Positions 18,273 through 28,245 are shown, counted from the stretch's first letter. The stretch: DNA of 64,000 nucleotides from Treponema_C sp050320395 (GCF_050320395.1 NZ_CP144459.1:1364001-1428000); one strand, 5' to 3'. Numbers and translations are program-made. The notes: generated by a model from the letters alone, not told the origin.

Positions 18273-19330
18273 TTTTAGTACGCTATATATTAAAAAAGTT
18301 TATTCCTCTTTTTTTCGGCGCCCTTGTATTTTTTTGTTTTATATTGCTCCTGGTGGACTTGCTCGGTAATTTATGGCGCTATTTACTCGAAGGCGCATCT
18401 TTAAAAATGATTGCCCGTGTTTCATTTTTTTACCTGCCGAAGGCGGTTTCTTTTGCCGTTCCGCTTGCGGTTTTATTCGGTGCGGCTTTTACGCTGAGTT
18501 CATTTCACGCCTCAAATGAACTGACCGTTATTTTCGCTTCCGGGATTTCGCTGTTTCGCTTTACGCTGCCCTTATTGTTTCTTTCGCTTTTACTCAGCGT
18601 CGCTTTTTTCTTTTTTGAAGACAGGGTTGCCGTTCCGTTTTATGCCCGAAAAATTGAAGCACAGCGCTCGGCCCTCAATGAACCGGTTTCGTACGACAAT
18701 GATCGTATCGTCGCTTTGTCGGAGGGCGGCCGTGTCGTTTACCGTGCCGATTACTATGATGACCGTCATCAGCGTTTATACAACCTTATGATTTTTATCC
18801 GCCGTGAAGATAAAACTCTTGAGCGCATTATAGCTGCCGACAGCGCTTTATGGGATACCGACCGTTGGATGTTATCGAATGCCGTATCCTATATACACGA
18901 AGAAGATAAGATATTTTTTTTGGAAGGCAGCGATTTTATCTGTAAAGAGGTACCCGATACATTTAAAAATATTTCGATTTCCGTTGAAGAAGTAAGCACT
19001 GCTCAAGCGCGGGAATATATCGATAAATTAAAACGTACCGGACTTCCTTATGCCGAAGCCTCTTCCCTATACCACAAAAAATTCGCTTTTCCTCTTATCA
19101 CCTTTATATCGGTTTTTTTATCCATCGGTTTGGCGGGAAAATCGCGAAAAAATATTTTACTCATCAGTTTGGTTTCCTGCGTCAGTGCCGCAGTCGCCTT
19201 TTACGTAACGCAAATGGTTACAATGCTTTTGGCACAATTCGGCTATATATCGCCCTTTGCCGGCGCATGGTTTCCCGTCTTTTTATTTACACTCATCAGC
19301 ATTGTTTTGCTTCGATTTGCGCGAACCTAG
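18269..19330 (+). CDS. lptG: LptF/LptG-family permease (second of pair)
   Basis: A 353-aa YjgP/YjgQ-family permease, MILVRYILKKFIPLFF at the start and three C-terminal helices. The start is ATG 18269, overlapping the lptF stop (ATGA); an upstream in-frame extension lies wholly inside lptF and is not credible. With the preceding product it should form the heterodimer driven by an LptB-type ATPase encoded elsewhere. Confidence 0.85.
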   Translation: MILVRYILKKFIPLFFGALVFFCFILLLVDLLGNLWRYLLEGASLKMIARVSFFYLPKAVSFAVPLAVLFGAAFTLSSFHASNELTVIFASGISLFRFTLPLLFLSLLLSVAFFFFEDRVAVPFYARKIEAQRSALNEPVSYDNDRIVALSEGGRVVYRADYYDDRHQRLYNLMIFIRREDKTLERIIAADSALWDTDRWMLSNAVSYIHEEDKIFFLEGSDFICKEVPDTFKNISISVEEVSTAQAREYIDKLKRTGLPYAEASSLYHKKFAFPLITFISVFLSIGLAGKSRKNILLISLVSCVSAAVAFYVTQMVTMLLAQFGYISPFAGAWFPVFLFTLISIVLLRFART

Positions 19331-19412
19331 CCGTGCGTAACTTTTAAGGCTGTTCAATTGCTTTTATTATTGGATGTAAAAATACCGATTATTTTTAAAG
19401 GACTGTAAAGAC

Positions 19413-20543
19413 ATGAAAGAGATTTTTACCCGTACTCATACGGATGCACATTCTCCTGCACGCTGCGGTGTTTTGAAACTGCCCCACGGAATCGTACAAA
19501 CACCCGTATTTATGCCGGTAGGAACAAATGCAATTGTAAAGGGACTTACAAAAGACGATTTAAACGAAATCGGTTTTGAAATTATTTTGGCGAATACCTA
19601 CCACCTGTATTTACGTCCGGGAGCCGATGTTTTGGAAAAGGCGGGCGGTTTGCACGGTTTTTCCCGGTGGAATAAAAACTTTTTAACCGATTCGGGAGGA
19701 TTTCAGGTTTTTTCTCTTGCTCCCTTCCGCAAAATTACTCCGGAAGGAGTGCGTTTTCAAAGCCATATAGACGGTTCAAAACATTTTTTAACGCCTGAAA
19801 GCGTTGTCGATATTCAAGCGCGTTTCCAAAGCGATATTCAAATGCAGCTTGATGTATGTACCGGTTACGGTATAACCGAAAAAAAAGCCCTTGAAGCTTT
19901 GCGTATTACCGAAGATTGGACAAAACGTGCCTGCGAGCGCTGGGAAAAACGCCGCGATGAGGGCTATAAGGGCTTTTTGTTTCCGATTGTGCAGGGAAAC
20001 TTTTATAAGGATTTACGCAAGCGCAGCGCCGACTTTGTTTCCTCATTAAATCCTTCAGGAATTGCAATCGGCGGTTTATCTGTCGGAGAACCGCCTGAGG
20101 TATATGAAGAATTTTTACATTATACAGCTTCTCTTTTACCCCTCGAAAAACCGCGCTACGTTATGGGAATCGGTACCCCCGAATACATATTGGCGGCGAT
20201 AGGCGAGGGTATCGATATGTTTGACTGTGTGCTTCCGACCCGCAACGGACGAAACGGCTCTTATTTTACAAAGGACGGTCCGATTGCAATAAAAAAAGCA
20301 CAATATGCTTGCGATTTTTCTCCGATAGATTCCGAATGCAGCTGTAAAATCTGTAAAAACTATTCGCGCGCCTATCTTCATCATTTATATAAACAAAACG
20401 AAATGGGTGCCTGCATGCTGGGAAGCTATCATAATCTTGCGTTTTTGCATACAATGATAAAAGAGATTAGAACGGCAATAAGCGAAAACCGTTTTAACGA
20501 TTACCGACGGTCTTTTGTACAGCGTTACGGAGGAAAGCGATGA
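19413..20543 (+). CDS. tgt: Queuine tRNA-ribosyltransferase
   Basis: A 376-aa TIM-barrel enzyme exchanging guanine-34 for the preQ1/queuine base in GUN tRNAs. It shows DSGGFQVFSLA (catalytic Asp), GGLSVGEP, FDCVLPTRNGRNG (nucleophile Asp region) and the zinc site CSCKICKN followed by a His in GSYHNLAF. Shine-Dalgarno AAAGGAC precedes ATG 19413. It overlaps the HEAT-repeat gene by 4 bases. Confidence 0.95.
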   Translation: MKEIFTRTHTDAHSPARCGVLKLPHGIVQTPVFMPVGTNAIVKGLTKDDLNEIGFEIILANTYHLYLRPGADVLEKAGGLHGFSRWNKNFLTDSGGFQVFSLAPFRKITPEGVRFQSHIDGSKHFLTPESVVDIQARFQSDIQMQLDVCTGYGITEKKALEALRITEDWTKRACERWEKRRDEGYKGFLFPIVQGNFYKDLRKRSADFVSSLNPSGIAIGGLSVGEPPEVYEEFLHYTASLLPLEKPRYVMGIGTPEYILAAIGEGIDMFDCVLPTRNGRNGSYFTKDGPIAIKKAQYACDFSPIDSECSCKICKNYSRAYLHHLYKQNEMGACMLGSYHNLAFLHTMIKEIRTAISENRFNDYRRSFVQRYGGKR

Positions 20544-21874
20544 AAAAAATCCGCCGCATTTTTGTTTTGTGTTGTGGACTCTTACTCGTGTGTGCCCTTG
20601 TCTTTTCGGCCGACGATGAAAAAACTCAGGATGAAAAACGTAAAGATACCCTCTTATACGGTCTTGAAAGCGAAGTGATTAATCTGGTCGATACCCTCAT
20701 AAAAGAAGAAAACGGCGATTTTTTATCCGATGTGCATACGGTGTTTACCTCGGCGAAAAGTACCGCCCTCAAAGATAAAATCATTATGTATTATACCGAA
20801 TTTAAATACGAAGGCTTAAGGGACTATGCTCTCGGTATCTTGGAAGACCCCTATGACGAAAAAAAATCGACGGTGATTTTGCTGATGAAGTACGCCCAAA
20901 AGCTTAAAATCGCCGAAGCGGCCGCGTTCCTGCGTTCGATTATAGAAAGCGAAAACGAAGACTTTTTTGAATCCGCCGTTAATGCTCTCGGCGAAGTCGG
21001 TTCTGCAGAAGATGCCTCCTTTCTTGCGGAATTGTTTTCAGGCGATTTAAGTTTAATACAAAAGCAAAGCGTCGTAAAAGCGCTCGGAAAATTACGGGCC
21101 GAAGAAACATGGGATGCTCTTGTGGAAGCGGCCGAAAACGAAGATGAAAACGCCTTTGTGCGTATGTATGCGGCCGAGGCTATCGGTAATATCCGGCCCG
21201 AAGACGCTTCGGCTATTCTCCTTCGCCTCTTTGACAGTACCGACCCCAATTTGCGCCGATACGTTGTAAAGGGCTTTACACATAATACCTCCGATGAGGC
21301 GCGTTCCGTTTTATATGCGGCTTTGAAGGATAATCACTATAAGGTGCGCATGGAAGCGGTTTCGGCCGTCAAAGAACAAAAGCTCACCGAAGCCGCCCCC
21401 TCGCTGTTGTATCGCGCAAAAAACGACTCGGAATCGGCCGTCAAATATGCCTGCTTTGATGTCCTTGCTTTTTTCGCCGATAAAGGCGGTATCGACTATA
21501 TGATCGGTCTTTTAAAAGATGAAAAAAAAGGCGACGCTTTAAAAGCGAAAATTGCGGCTTCGTTTTTAAAATATGAAGTAAAGGACGGAACCGAGGTTGT
21601 TATAGAGCTTGCCCTCAAAACCGCAGGCGACGATAAAAAAAAGAATCTTCGTTATGCTTTGGGAAAGGAGTTTGCACGGTATGAGAATAAAGTATTTGAA
21701 CCCGTATGCGAAGCCTATCTGAAAAGCTCCGATGCGGCTACAAAGGGAACCGGCTTGGATATATACAAAAAAAATCCCTATCCCGCGCTTAAAGGCCTTG
21801 TACAGGAGATAGCCGACGACAATAAGGCCTCATCGATTCGCACCAAAGCAAAAGCTTTACTGGATAGGGAATAA
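20540..21874 (+). CDS. Secreted HEAT-repeat protein
   Basis: A 444-aa protein with an N-terminal signal sequence (IFVLCCGLLLVCALVFSA) and, from about residue 80, a series of ~32-residue helical HEAT/PBS-lyase-like repeats (for example SAVNALGEVGSAEDASFLAEL and RMYAAEAIGNIRPEDAS). It is acidic. Such solenoids are protein-binding scaffolds; here it would act in the periplasm. It overlaps tgt (ATGA), an arrangement I associate with treponemes. No enzymatic motif is visible and the partner is unknown. Confidence 0.8.
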   Translation: MKKIRRIFVLCCGLLLVCALVFSADDEKTQDEKRKDTLLYGLESEVINLVDTLIKEENGDFLSDVHTVFTSAKSTALKDKIIMYYTEFKYEGLRDYALGILEDPYDEKKSTVILLMKYAQKLKIAEAAAFLRSIIESENEDFFESAVNALGEVGSAEDASFLAELFSGDLSLIQKQSVVKALGKLRAEETWDALVEAAENEDENAFVRMYAAEAIGNIRPEDASAILLRLFDSTDPNLRRYVVKGFTHNTSDEARSVLYAALKDNHYKVRMEAVSAVKEQKLTEAAPSLLYRAKNDSESAVKYACFDVLAFFADKGGIDYMIGLLKDEKKGDALKAKIAASFLKYEVKDGTEVVIELALKTAGDDKKKNLRYALGKEFARYENKVFEPVCEAYLKSSDAATKGTGLDIYKKNPYPALKGLVQEIADDNKASSIRTKAKALLDRE

Positions 21875-21902
21875 CAAGTTCCGACTTTTATTTTGCGGTG
21901 TG

Positions 21903-22670
21903 TTAAAATACGGATGTCATTGTTTTATATGTTTGTTTTGCTCCGTTGACTATATAATCCGTATCGGCTGCTATCGAAATCATATCGACATTCCGTCTTT
22001 TATACCGCATCATTTCATCCGCATCACAGGCACCGAATGAAACGCCGATCTTTTTTCCGGCATTATGAGCTTTCAAAAAAAGTTCATCAACAACCTTTTC
22101 AACTTCAGGATGATGCCAGTCGTTTATATGTCCCATCGAAGCGGCAAGATCGCAAGGCCCCAGTAAAATAACATCCAAATCTTCAATTGACAAAATCCTG
22201 TCCAAATCTTTTAGAGCGTCAATGTGTTCGAATTGAAGAATCTTCAGAATATGATCCGCCGTTTTAAGGTAATCCGCAAGCGTCATATTTGCACCGAAAT
22301 GCATTGCCCTTCTGGGCCCGAACCCCCTGTTTCCCTTGGGCGGATACATGCAGGCTTTTACCGCTTCTAAAGCAAGCTCATATGAGTTTACTTGCGGAAA
22401 CACAATTCCGTCGGGACCCATTTCAAGAACCGGCTTTGCTTTGATTGCATCAACCGATGGAATCCTTACAAGGGCTGGAGTTCCCGTAGCCCTGCAGGCA
22501 AGCAGGTGGTGTTCAAGATCTTCAAGGCCGATTGCCGAATGCTCCGTATCAATCCAAATATAATCAAAACCGATGTCGCCCATCATTTCCGTAATTGAAG
22601 AATCGGTCAGTGTTACGTGTGTGCCGATCGCCGTTTTTCCCGTATTCAGTTTTTCTAAAAGTTTGTTCAT
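21903..22670 (-). CDS. HpcH/HpaI-family aldolase
   Basis: A 255-aa class II pyruvate aldolase of the HpcH/HpaI (RhmA/GarL) family. WIDTEHS near residue 42, the metal-site stretch around GPDGIVFPQVN, CMYPPKGNRGFGPRRA and LLGPCDLAASMG are family landmarks. These enzymes split 2-keto-3-deoxy acids into pyruvate and an aldehyde. Located downstream of dctPQM on the same strand with a strong Shine-Dalgarno (GAGGAGG), it probably acts on the sugar acid imported by that TRAP system. The exact substrate cannot be read from sequence. Confidence 0.85.
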   Translation of the reverse strand: MNKLLEKLNTGKTAIGTHVTLTDSSITEMMGDIGFDYIWIDTEHSAIGLEDLEHHLLACRATGTPALVRIPSVDAIKAKPVLEMGPDGIVFPQVNSYELALEAVKACMYPPKGNRGFGPRRAMHFGANMTLADYLKTADHILKILQFEHIDALKDLDRILSIEDLDVILLGPCDLAASMGHINDWHHPEVEKVVDELFLKAHNAGKKIGVSFGACDADEMMRYKRRNVDMISIAADTDYIVNGAKQTYKTMTSVF

Positions 22671-22710
22671 ATATCCTCCTCTGTTTTACGTTATCACCGT
22701 AAACAGCACA

Positions 22711-23991
22711 TTAAAGCGGTTTGCCGAATAAGAGATTCGGCAGCCATGTTGTAAGAGCAGGTATTGCCGTTACGAGTATGAGTGTTATAAATAGCGGAAT
22801 CAAAAAGGGTAAAATTGCTTTTGTTACACGTTCAAAACCGACCTTTGCCACATTTGCTACAACATAGAGTACGACACCGACCGGAGGCGTTACCACACCT
22901 ATCATCAAGTTTAAAATCATAATAAGACACGCATGTGTTTGGTCCAGCCCTGCACCCGTCATAACCGGAATTAAAATCGGAGTGAGTATGAGAATTGCCG
23001 CAGTTCCTTCCATAAACATTCCGATAAAAATTAAAAACAGATTTACAATCAGCAAAATAAGAAATTTGGAATGCGCAAAAGATAACAATGCCATCGATAA
23101 TTTTTGCGGTACCTGTGAAACGGTCAAGACATAGCCGAAAACGTTTGCCGTCATTACAAGGGCGAGAACAACTCCCGTAGTCTCTATTGTTGAAAGGATT
23201 ATTTCAGGAAGGTCTTTCAGTTTGAGTTCTTTATATACAAATAAACCTAAAATCAAACTGTAAAAGGCCGCGACAACAGCCGCTTCGGTAGGGGTAAATA
23301 TACCGCTGAATATTCCCGCAAAAAGAATGATCGGTGCAAGTATTGCACCGAATGCATCTTTAAAAGCAACCCATATTTCACGTGCGGAAGGTTTGGGAAG
23401 GCGCGGATAATTCCGTTTTTTGGCATAATAGGCAACTATAACCATCATCGTTAAACCCATAATCACGCCGGGAATTATACCGCCGATAAATAAGCGGCCT
23501 ATCGATGCTTCCGCAGAAACGGCAAGAATAACCATCGGCAGCGACGGCGGAATAATCGGTCCGATTACCGAAGATGCCGCAGTAACCGCACAGGAAAAAT
23601 CGTCATCATAGCCTGCATCCCTCATAGCCTTTATTTCAATGGTGCCCAAGCCTCCCGCATCGGCAACCGCGGTACCGCTCATACCTGCAAACAGGATTGA
23701 AGCTAAAATATTTGCATGCCCGAGGCCGCCGGCTCGGTTACCTACCAGGATATTTGCAAATTTAAACATACGCTGAGTAACACCGCTTTTGTTCATTATA
23801 TTGCCCATAATGATAAAAAAGGGTGCGGCAAGCAGAGTAAAAGAGTTGGCGGCCATTGATATTCTTTGAACCGCGATTACGGGATTAAAGCCTTTTATCG
23901 ACATAAATAAAAAGGAACTGAGCCCTAAATTTACGAATAAGGGTAAACCGGTAAAAAGCAGCAGTACGAATAAAATAAGAATCACTGTCAT
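22711..23991 (-). CDS. dctM: TRAP transporter large permease, DctM type
   Basis: A 426-aa membrane protein with about 12 hydrophobic segments. It has the conserved GMSGTAVADAGGLGTIEIKAM and VIGPIIPPSLPMVI regions of DctM/SiaM. It overlaps dctQ by 4 bases. It uses a sodium gradient to import the substrate handed over by the binding protein. Confidence 0.95.
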   Translation of the reverse strand: MTVILILFVLLLFTGLPLFVNLGLSSFLFMSIKGFNPVIAVQRISMAANSFTLLAAPFFIIMGNIMNKSGVTQRMFKFANILVGNRAGGLGHANILASILFAGMSGTAVADAGGLGTIEIKAMRDAGYDDDFSCAVTAASSVIGPIIPPSLPMVILAVSAEASIGRLFIGGIIPGVIMGLTMMVIVAYYAKKRNYPRLPKPSAREIWVAFKDAFGAILAPIILFAGIFSGIFTPTEAAVVAAFYSLILGLFVYKELKLKDLPEIILSTIETTGVVLALVMTANVFGYVLTVSQVPQKLSMALLSFAHSKFLILLIVNLFLIFIGMFMEGTAAILILTPILIPVMTGAGLDQTHACLIMILNLMIGVVTPPVGVVLYVVANVAKVGFERVTKAILPFLIPLFITLILVTAIPALTTWLPNLLFGKPL

Positions 23992-24491
23992 GTTGTCTCC
24001 TCCTCTTTAATTCCGTCTTTATGTTTCCAATGTTCTCCGATTTCCATAATCTGGTATATAAATATAAGCGCACAGCAAATCGGCGTAATAACATATACGA
24101 TACTGAATTTTATAAAGGGAACGGTTACTGCCGTTTGCCGAGCCACCTTTGTCGTAAGCTGATTCCCGTATACAACCATAAGAGCGCTGAACAGCATAAC
24201 CAGCAGGTTATTAAAAATATTGAGAACCCTTTGGCCGGAAGCAGGCAGTTTTCTTATTACGGCGGTGATCCGTATGTGACTGTTCTTTCTTGCGGCAATA
24301 GTCCAGCCGAGATAGCAAATCCACACATACATAAGTCTGATTGATTCTTCCGACCAGGACAGGGGATTATTAAAGGACCATCTCATTATGATTTGAAATA
24401 AGGCAAATGCAAATACAGTTACAAAAAAAAGAACTGCAATTGTATCTACAATCTTTTCGACTATATTTTTGATTTTATAAAACATCTTCAT
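23988..24491 (-). CDS. dctQ: TRAP transporter small permease, DctQ type
   Basis: A 167-aa protein with four membrane helices and the family signature NPLSWSEESIRLMYVW...GWTIAARKNSHIRI. The frame is open to 24533, but ATG 24491 (MKMFYKIK) is chosen because GGAG lies 8 nt before it and the extension would reach towards the upstream terminator-like hairpin. It pairs with DctM. Confidence 0.9.
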   Translation of the reverse strand: MKMFYKIKNIVEKIVDTIAVLFFVTVFAFALFQIIMRWSFNNPLSWSEESIRLMYVWICYLGWTIAARKNSHIRITAVIRKLPASGQRVLNIFNNLLVMLFSALMVVYGNQLTTKVARQTAVTVPFIKFSIVYVITPICCALIFIYQIMEIGEHWKHKDGIKEEETT

Positions 24492-24531
24492 ACTGTGAAC
24501 TCCGAAGCGGTGGAATATACTCACTGGATGC

Positions 24532-24576
24532 AAAAAAAGGGCTGTCTTAAAAGCCTGTTACTTTTCGGACAGCCCC
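24532..24576 (-). terminator. Attenuator between dctP and dctQM
   Basis: On the minus strand, GGGCTGTC pairs with GACAGCCC (8 bp) and is followed by seven T. It sits 23 bases after the dctP stop. This is a classical intrinsic terminator; partial read-through would give more binding protein than permease. Confidence 0.8.
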
Positions 24577-24598
24577 TGTACGGGTTTATTCTAAAGAA

Positions 24599-25582
24599 TT
24601 AAAGACCCTGTATATAACTCCAAGTATCTTTTCCCCATTTATTTGCAAAAACAGCCTGTACGGCGGGGGCGGTGACGGCTCTAAAAGATTCAACATCGGG
24701 CCTGCTCGTTTTCACGCCTTTTTTTTCAAGTTCGGACAAAAGACTTTTTTCCGCAGCCAAAACAACGGAGTCTTGCCATGCAATAGCTTCAGCGACCGCG
24801 GCTTTTATAACAGCCTGATCCTTTGCGGAAACCTTATTCCATACATCTTTGTTGATAAAAATCATATTCGGACAAATGATATGGTTTGTAATATTTATGT
24901 ATTTTTGCACTTCATAGAATTTACCGCTGTTAAATGTAGTAACGGGATTTTCCTGTCCGTCAACAACGTTTTGCTGGAGCGAAAGATACAATTCATTAAA
25001 ATTGATAGGAGTTGCCTTGGCTCCCCATGACTTAACCATTTCAAGGTAGAGGGTGCTTTCCGGTACACGAATTTTCATACCGGTCATATCTTTTACCGAA
25101 GAAATAGGTTTGTTTGTAGAAAGTTGTCTTGTGCCGTAATAGAACGAACCGAGCATCTTTACATTGACTTCAGCAAACTGCTTGTTAATCATGTCGCCGA
25201 AACCGCCGTTCAGGGCCCTGCTCATGTGAGCAACATCTTTCCACAGGTAGGGGGCTTCGCACAAATCCGCAAGGGCAACGCCGCTTGTTGCAAACTGTGC
25301 AGGTCCTTCCGTACACATGTCAACCAAACCGACTTGAACGCCTTCAACCAGATCTCTCGATGAACCGAGTTGTCCGTTGGGATAGCCTTCAATTTTAACA
25401 CCTTCACATTGGGCATTAACTTTTTCGATGACTTTCATCATCATTTTTGTTGCAGGATGAGTATCCGCATGCACTGAACCCCATCTTATTGTAATTTTCT
25501 CTGCCGTCTTTTCTCCGCCGCCTTTGGCAAAGAGGCATAACGAAAGAGAAAATGCCAACATTGCCGCCAATACCTTTTTCAT
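24599..25582 (-). CDS. dctP: TRAP transporter solute-binding protein, DctP type
   Basis: A 327-aa periplasmic protein with a signal sequence (LAAMLAFSLSLCLFA) cleaved near AKGGGE. Family landmarks are GSSRDLVEGVQVGLVDM, GMKIRVPES (the conserved Arg that binds the substrate carboxylate), PINFNELYLSLQQNVVDGQENP and a C-terminal helical tail. DctP proteins bind carboxylates such as sugar acids, consistent with the aldolase downstream. It is the first gene of dctPQM-aldolase. Confidence 0.95.
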   Translation of the reverse strand: MKKVLAAMLAFSLSLCLFAKGGGEKTAEKITIRWGSVHADTHPATKMMMKVIEKVNAQCEGVKIEGYPNGQLGSSRDLVEGVQVGLVDMCTEGPAQFATSGVALADLCEAPYLWKDVAHMSRALNGGFGDMINKQFAEVNVKMLGSFYYGTRQLSTNKPISSVKDMTGMKIRVPESTLYLEMVKSWGAKATPINFNELYLSLQQNVVDGQENPVTTFNSGKFYEVQKYINITNHIICPNMIFINKDVWNKVSAKDQAVIKAAVAEAIAWQDSVVLAAEKSLLSELEKKGVKTSRPDVESFRAVTAPAVQAVFANKWGKDTWSYIQGL

Positions 25583-25612
25583 GTAATCCTCCTTATTATT
25601 TGTTTTAAATTT

Positions 25613-25641
25613 ACACTAGCAGATTGAAGCTCTATTGTCAA
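25613..25641 (-). promoter_or_regulatory. Promoter of the TRAP operon
   Basis: Minus strand -35 TTGACA (25636-25641) and -10 TAGTGT (25613-25618), 17 bp apart, with TGC before the -10. The -35 overlaps the last codon region of the carboxypeptidase gene. Confidence 0.55.
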
Positions 25642-27032
25642 GAAAAATTATCCGCAGGTAAATCCGGCGGTGCCAAATTCATAATTCTACAGGCGATTTT
25701 ATCGAAAAGTTTTTTTATAAAACCCGCCTCGCTTATATCGCGGTCGGCTATAAGCGGAACTTCTTTTACCGTCAAACCGCCTGCACTGTATACGACTTTG
25801 CCGATAATGTCCCCCGCTTTTAAGGGGGCCCTGAGGCAGCTTTTGTTTTTTAAAACAAACCCGCGCTTTAATTCCGCAGCAGAGGCGGGAAGGATAATGA
25901 CAGGCTGTTGTGCCTCTTTTGAGGCGGAAAAAACGGCTTCCCGGGCAAAAAGAGAACGTTGTCTTCCGCATGCAACACCGAGCGGAACGGACAGTCCCCG
26001 TTCAACCGCTACGCTTTGAAAATTATCGAATGCATAAGATGTTAAGGTACGGGCGTCTTCCAAGCGGTATTGATTGCCCTGTTTTGTTCCCTTACCCGGT
26101 CCTCCGAGGGTAACCGAAAGAATGCTCATAGAACCGCGCTCTGCGGTAAGTGCAAGGTTATATCCCGATTCCGGAATAAAGCCGGTTTTAAGGCCGTTTA
26201 CCCCTTCTATAATACCGAGGGCGGGATTGGTGTTTTTTTGAATAATCGGGTTCGATGCGGGATAGCCGAATTCTTTTACCGAGTGAAATTCATGTAAGGA
26301 CTCCGGATACAATTTTAAATAGGCGCGGGAAAAAACCGCAAATTCCCGTGCCGTGGTGCTGTTGAGCTCGCTGTAGCCTGAAGAATCCGCAAAGCGCGTA
26401 TGTTTTAAACCGAGCTTTTTCATTTCCGCATTCATCCGCTCGACAAAGGCGCTTTGCGAACCTGCAATATATTCGGCAACCGCCGTTGCCGCATCGTTTC
26501 CCGAAACAACGGCAAGCCCCAAAAGCAGTTCCCGTAAGCTGACGCTTTGCCCTTCGGCTAAAAACATAAGGGAGGAGCCCGGAGGTGCATTTACCGCCCA
26601 TGAGTTTTTTGTAAGCGGTACCCTGTCGTCAAGGGATACCTTTCCCGCCGCTATATCCTGAAAAACCGTATACATAGCGGCAAGTTTTGTCATCGAAGCG
26701 GGAGGAATTATACGGTCTGCATTTTTTTCATATAAAATACTGCCGCTTTTTATGTCGACCAAAATACCCGATGCGGCGTTTATGTGTATGTTTTCTATCC
26801 CCGCTTTTTCGGGCTTCCAAAAGAGGGGGACGACAGGGGCGGGGCGGTATCGTTCGGCGGCTGTTTGAAAGGCCTTTTCCTTGTCCGCTGTAAGTGAAGC
26901 GGGCTTCGGATTATTCAGGGTATATACGGAATAAGCGAGAAAAACGGCACATACCATAATGATAAAAAGAAAGGCAAAAAAAACGTGTTTTATGTATAAA
27001 AATCCGATTCTGTTTGATTTTTTTTTCGGCAT
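25638..27032 (-). CDS. D-alanyl-D-alanine carboxypeptidase (PBP5/DacF type)
   Basis: A 464-aa low-molecular-weight penicillin-binding protein. An N-terminal transmembrane helix (about residues 13-38) anchors it. The three active-site motifs are SMTK (about residue 114, catalytic Ser), SGN (about 176) and KTG (about 285). A PBP5 C-terminal beta domain (LKAGDIIGKVVY) follows. It trims the terminal D-Ala from peptidoglycan stem peptides. Anchoring by an N-terminal helix rather than a C-terminal amphipathic one is unusual compared with E. coli DacA. Confidence 0.9.
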   Translation of the reverse strand: MPKKKSNRIGFLYIKHVFFAFLFIIMVCAVFLAYSVYTLNNPKPASLTADKEKAFQTAAERYRPAPVVPLFWKPEKAGIENIHINAASGILVDIKSGSILYEKNADRIIPPASMTKLAAMYTVFQDIAAGKVSLDDRVPLTKNSWAVNAPPGSSLMFLAEGQSVSLRELLLGLAVVSGNDAATAVAEYIAGSQSAFVERMNAEMKKLGLKHTRFADSSGYSELNSTTAREFAVFSRAYLKLYPESLHEFHSVKEFGYPASNPIIQKNTNPALGIIEGVNGLKTGFIPESGYNLALTAERGSMSILSVTLGGPGKGTKQGNQYRLEDARTLTSYAFDNFQSVAVERGLSVPLGVACGRQRSLFAREAVFSASKEAQQPVIILPASAAELKRGFVLKNKSCLRAPLKAGDIIGKVVYSAGGLTVKEVPLIADRDISEAGFIKKLFDKIACRIMNLAPPDLPADNFS

Positions 27033-27051
27033 AGTCTTTCTCCCGTCAGTG

Positions 27052-28230
27052 TCAAAAAAGTCGTTTTATATGCGCGCTTTTATTGCGCAGATACATATCG
27101 GTAAGGCAGATTGCCGTCATCGCTTCTATAACCGGAATAATGCGGGGGCAAAGACATACATCGTGCCTTCCCTCGATTACAAGCTCGGTATTTTCGTACA
27201 TTGCACCCGTTGTAACGGCTTTTACCGTTTTTTGCGGCACAAAAATACTCGGAACGGGTTTTACGGCGGCCCTGAATACAATCGTGTTTCCGTCGGAAAT
27301 GCCGCCGAGTATACCGCCTGCATTATTCGTCTCGAAACGCACACGGTCGGAGGCGGCGGCACCCGCATTTTGCTTTTCGATACGCATTGCATCGTTCCAT
27401 TCGCTTCCCGTCATTGCGGAGCATGCAAATCCCGAACCGAATTCGATTCCCTTAACGGCCCCTATCGATAAGACGGCTTTTGCAATTTCCGCATCCAGTT
27501 TATCGAATACCGGTTCTCCCCAGCCTGCGGGTACTCCTTCTATACGGCATTCAATAATACCGCCTGCACTGTCGCCTTTTTTACGCAGCTCTTCTATACG
27601 TTCAAGCATTTTTTGCGCGGTTTTTGCGTCGGGAACCTTAAGCGGATTTTGTTCAAGCTTTTTTTTATCAAGAGGTTTTACAGGCGGAAGAACATCTGCC
27701 GGACAGTTAATTCCGGCAGCCTGTACCGTGTACGCGTTTATATCTATGTTTCCGCCGGCTTTTAATACCGTGCGCGCAACGGCTCCGGCCGCAACCCGGG
27801 CTGCGGTTTCTCTTCCCGATGAGCGGCCTCCGCCGCGGTAATCGCGTACACCGTATTTTTTATGCCATGTGTAGTCGGCATGACCGGGACGGAAGGTATC
27901 CGCCGTTTTTTCATAATCCGAAGAACGTGCGCCCGTATTTTTTATTTCAAGGGCAATGGGAGTGCCCAGCGTTATTCCTTCAAAAACGCCGCTTAAAATC
28001 CGCACCTCATCTTTTTCGACGCGGCTTGTAACGGCGGGGTTTATCACCTCCGTGCCGTCTTCGGCGGTAAAAAGGGCCGCCGGTTTTCTTCGGTTTAATT
28101 CATATTGTATATCTTCAACCGTGATAGGAATTCCTGCCGGGCAGCCGTCAATTACAGCTCCCAGGGCTTCTCCGTGGCTTTCACCGAATGTGCTTACCCG
28201 AAATATCGTACCGAATGTATTTCCCGACAT
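27052..28230 (-). CDS. aroC: Chorismate synthase
   Basis: A 392-aa protein with the three family signatures: FGESHGEALGAVIDG near the start, the GGRSSGRETAARVAAGAVAR region and the C-terminal GRHDVCLCPR. It makes chorismate from EPSP using reduced flavin. Shine-Dalgarno GGAG lies 7 nt before the ATG. It follows the glycosyltransferase-like gene by 15 bases. Confidence 0.95.
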   Translation of the reverse strand: MSGNTFGTIFRVSTFGESHGEALGAVIDGCPAGIPITVEDIQYELNRRKPAALFTAEDGTEVINPAVTSRVEKDEVRILSGVFEGITLGTPIALEIKNTGARSSDYEKTADTFRPGHADYTWHKKYGVRDYRGGGRSSGRETAARVAAGAVARTVLKAGGNIDINAYTVQAAGINCPADVLPPVKPLDKKKLEQNPLKVPDAKTAQKMLERIEELRKKGDSAGGIIECRIEGVPAGWGEPVFDKLDAEIAKAVLSIGAVKGIEFGSGFACSAMTGSEWNDAMRIEKQNAGAAASDRVRFETNNAGGILGGISDGNTIVFRAAVKPVPSIFVPQKTVKAVTTGAMYENTELVIEGRHDVCLCPRIIPVIEAMTAICLTDMYLRNKSAHIKRLF

Positions 28231-28245
28231 AGACTTACTCCGATA

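Noticed and set aside
27083..27841. 252-codon open frame on the plus strand
   Set aside because: It lies entirely opposite aroC, has the Ser/Pro/Ala-rich look of an antisense frame and matches no family.
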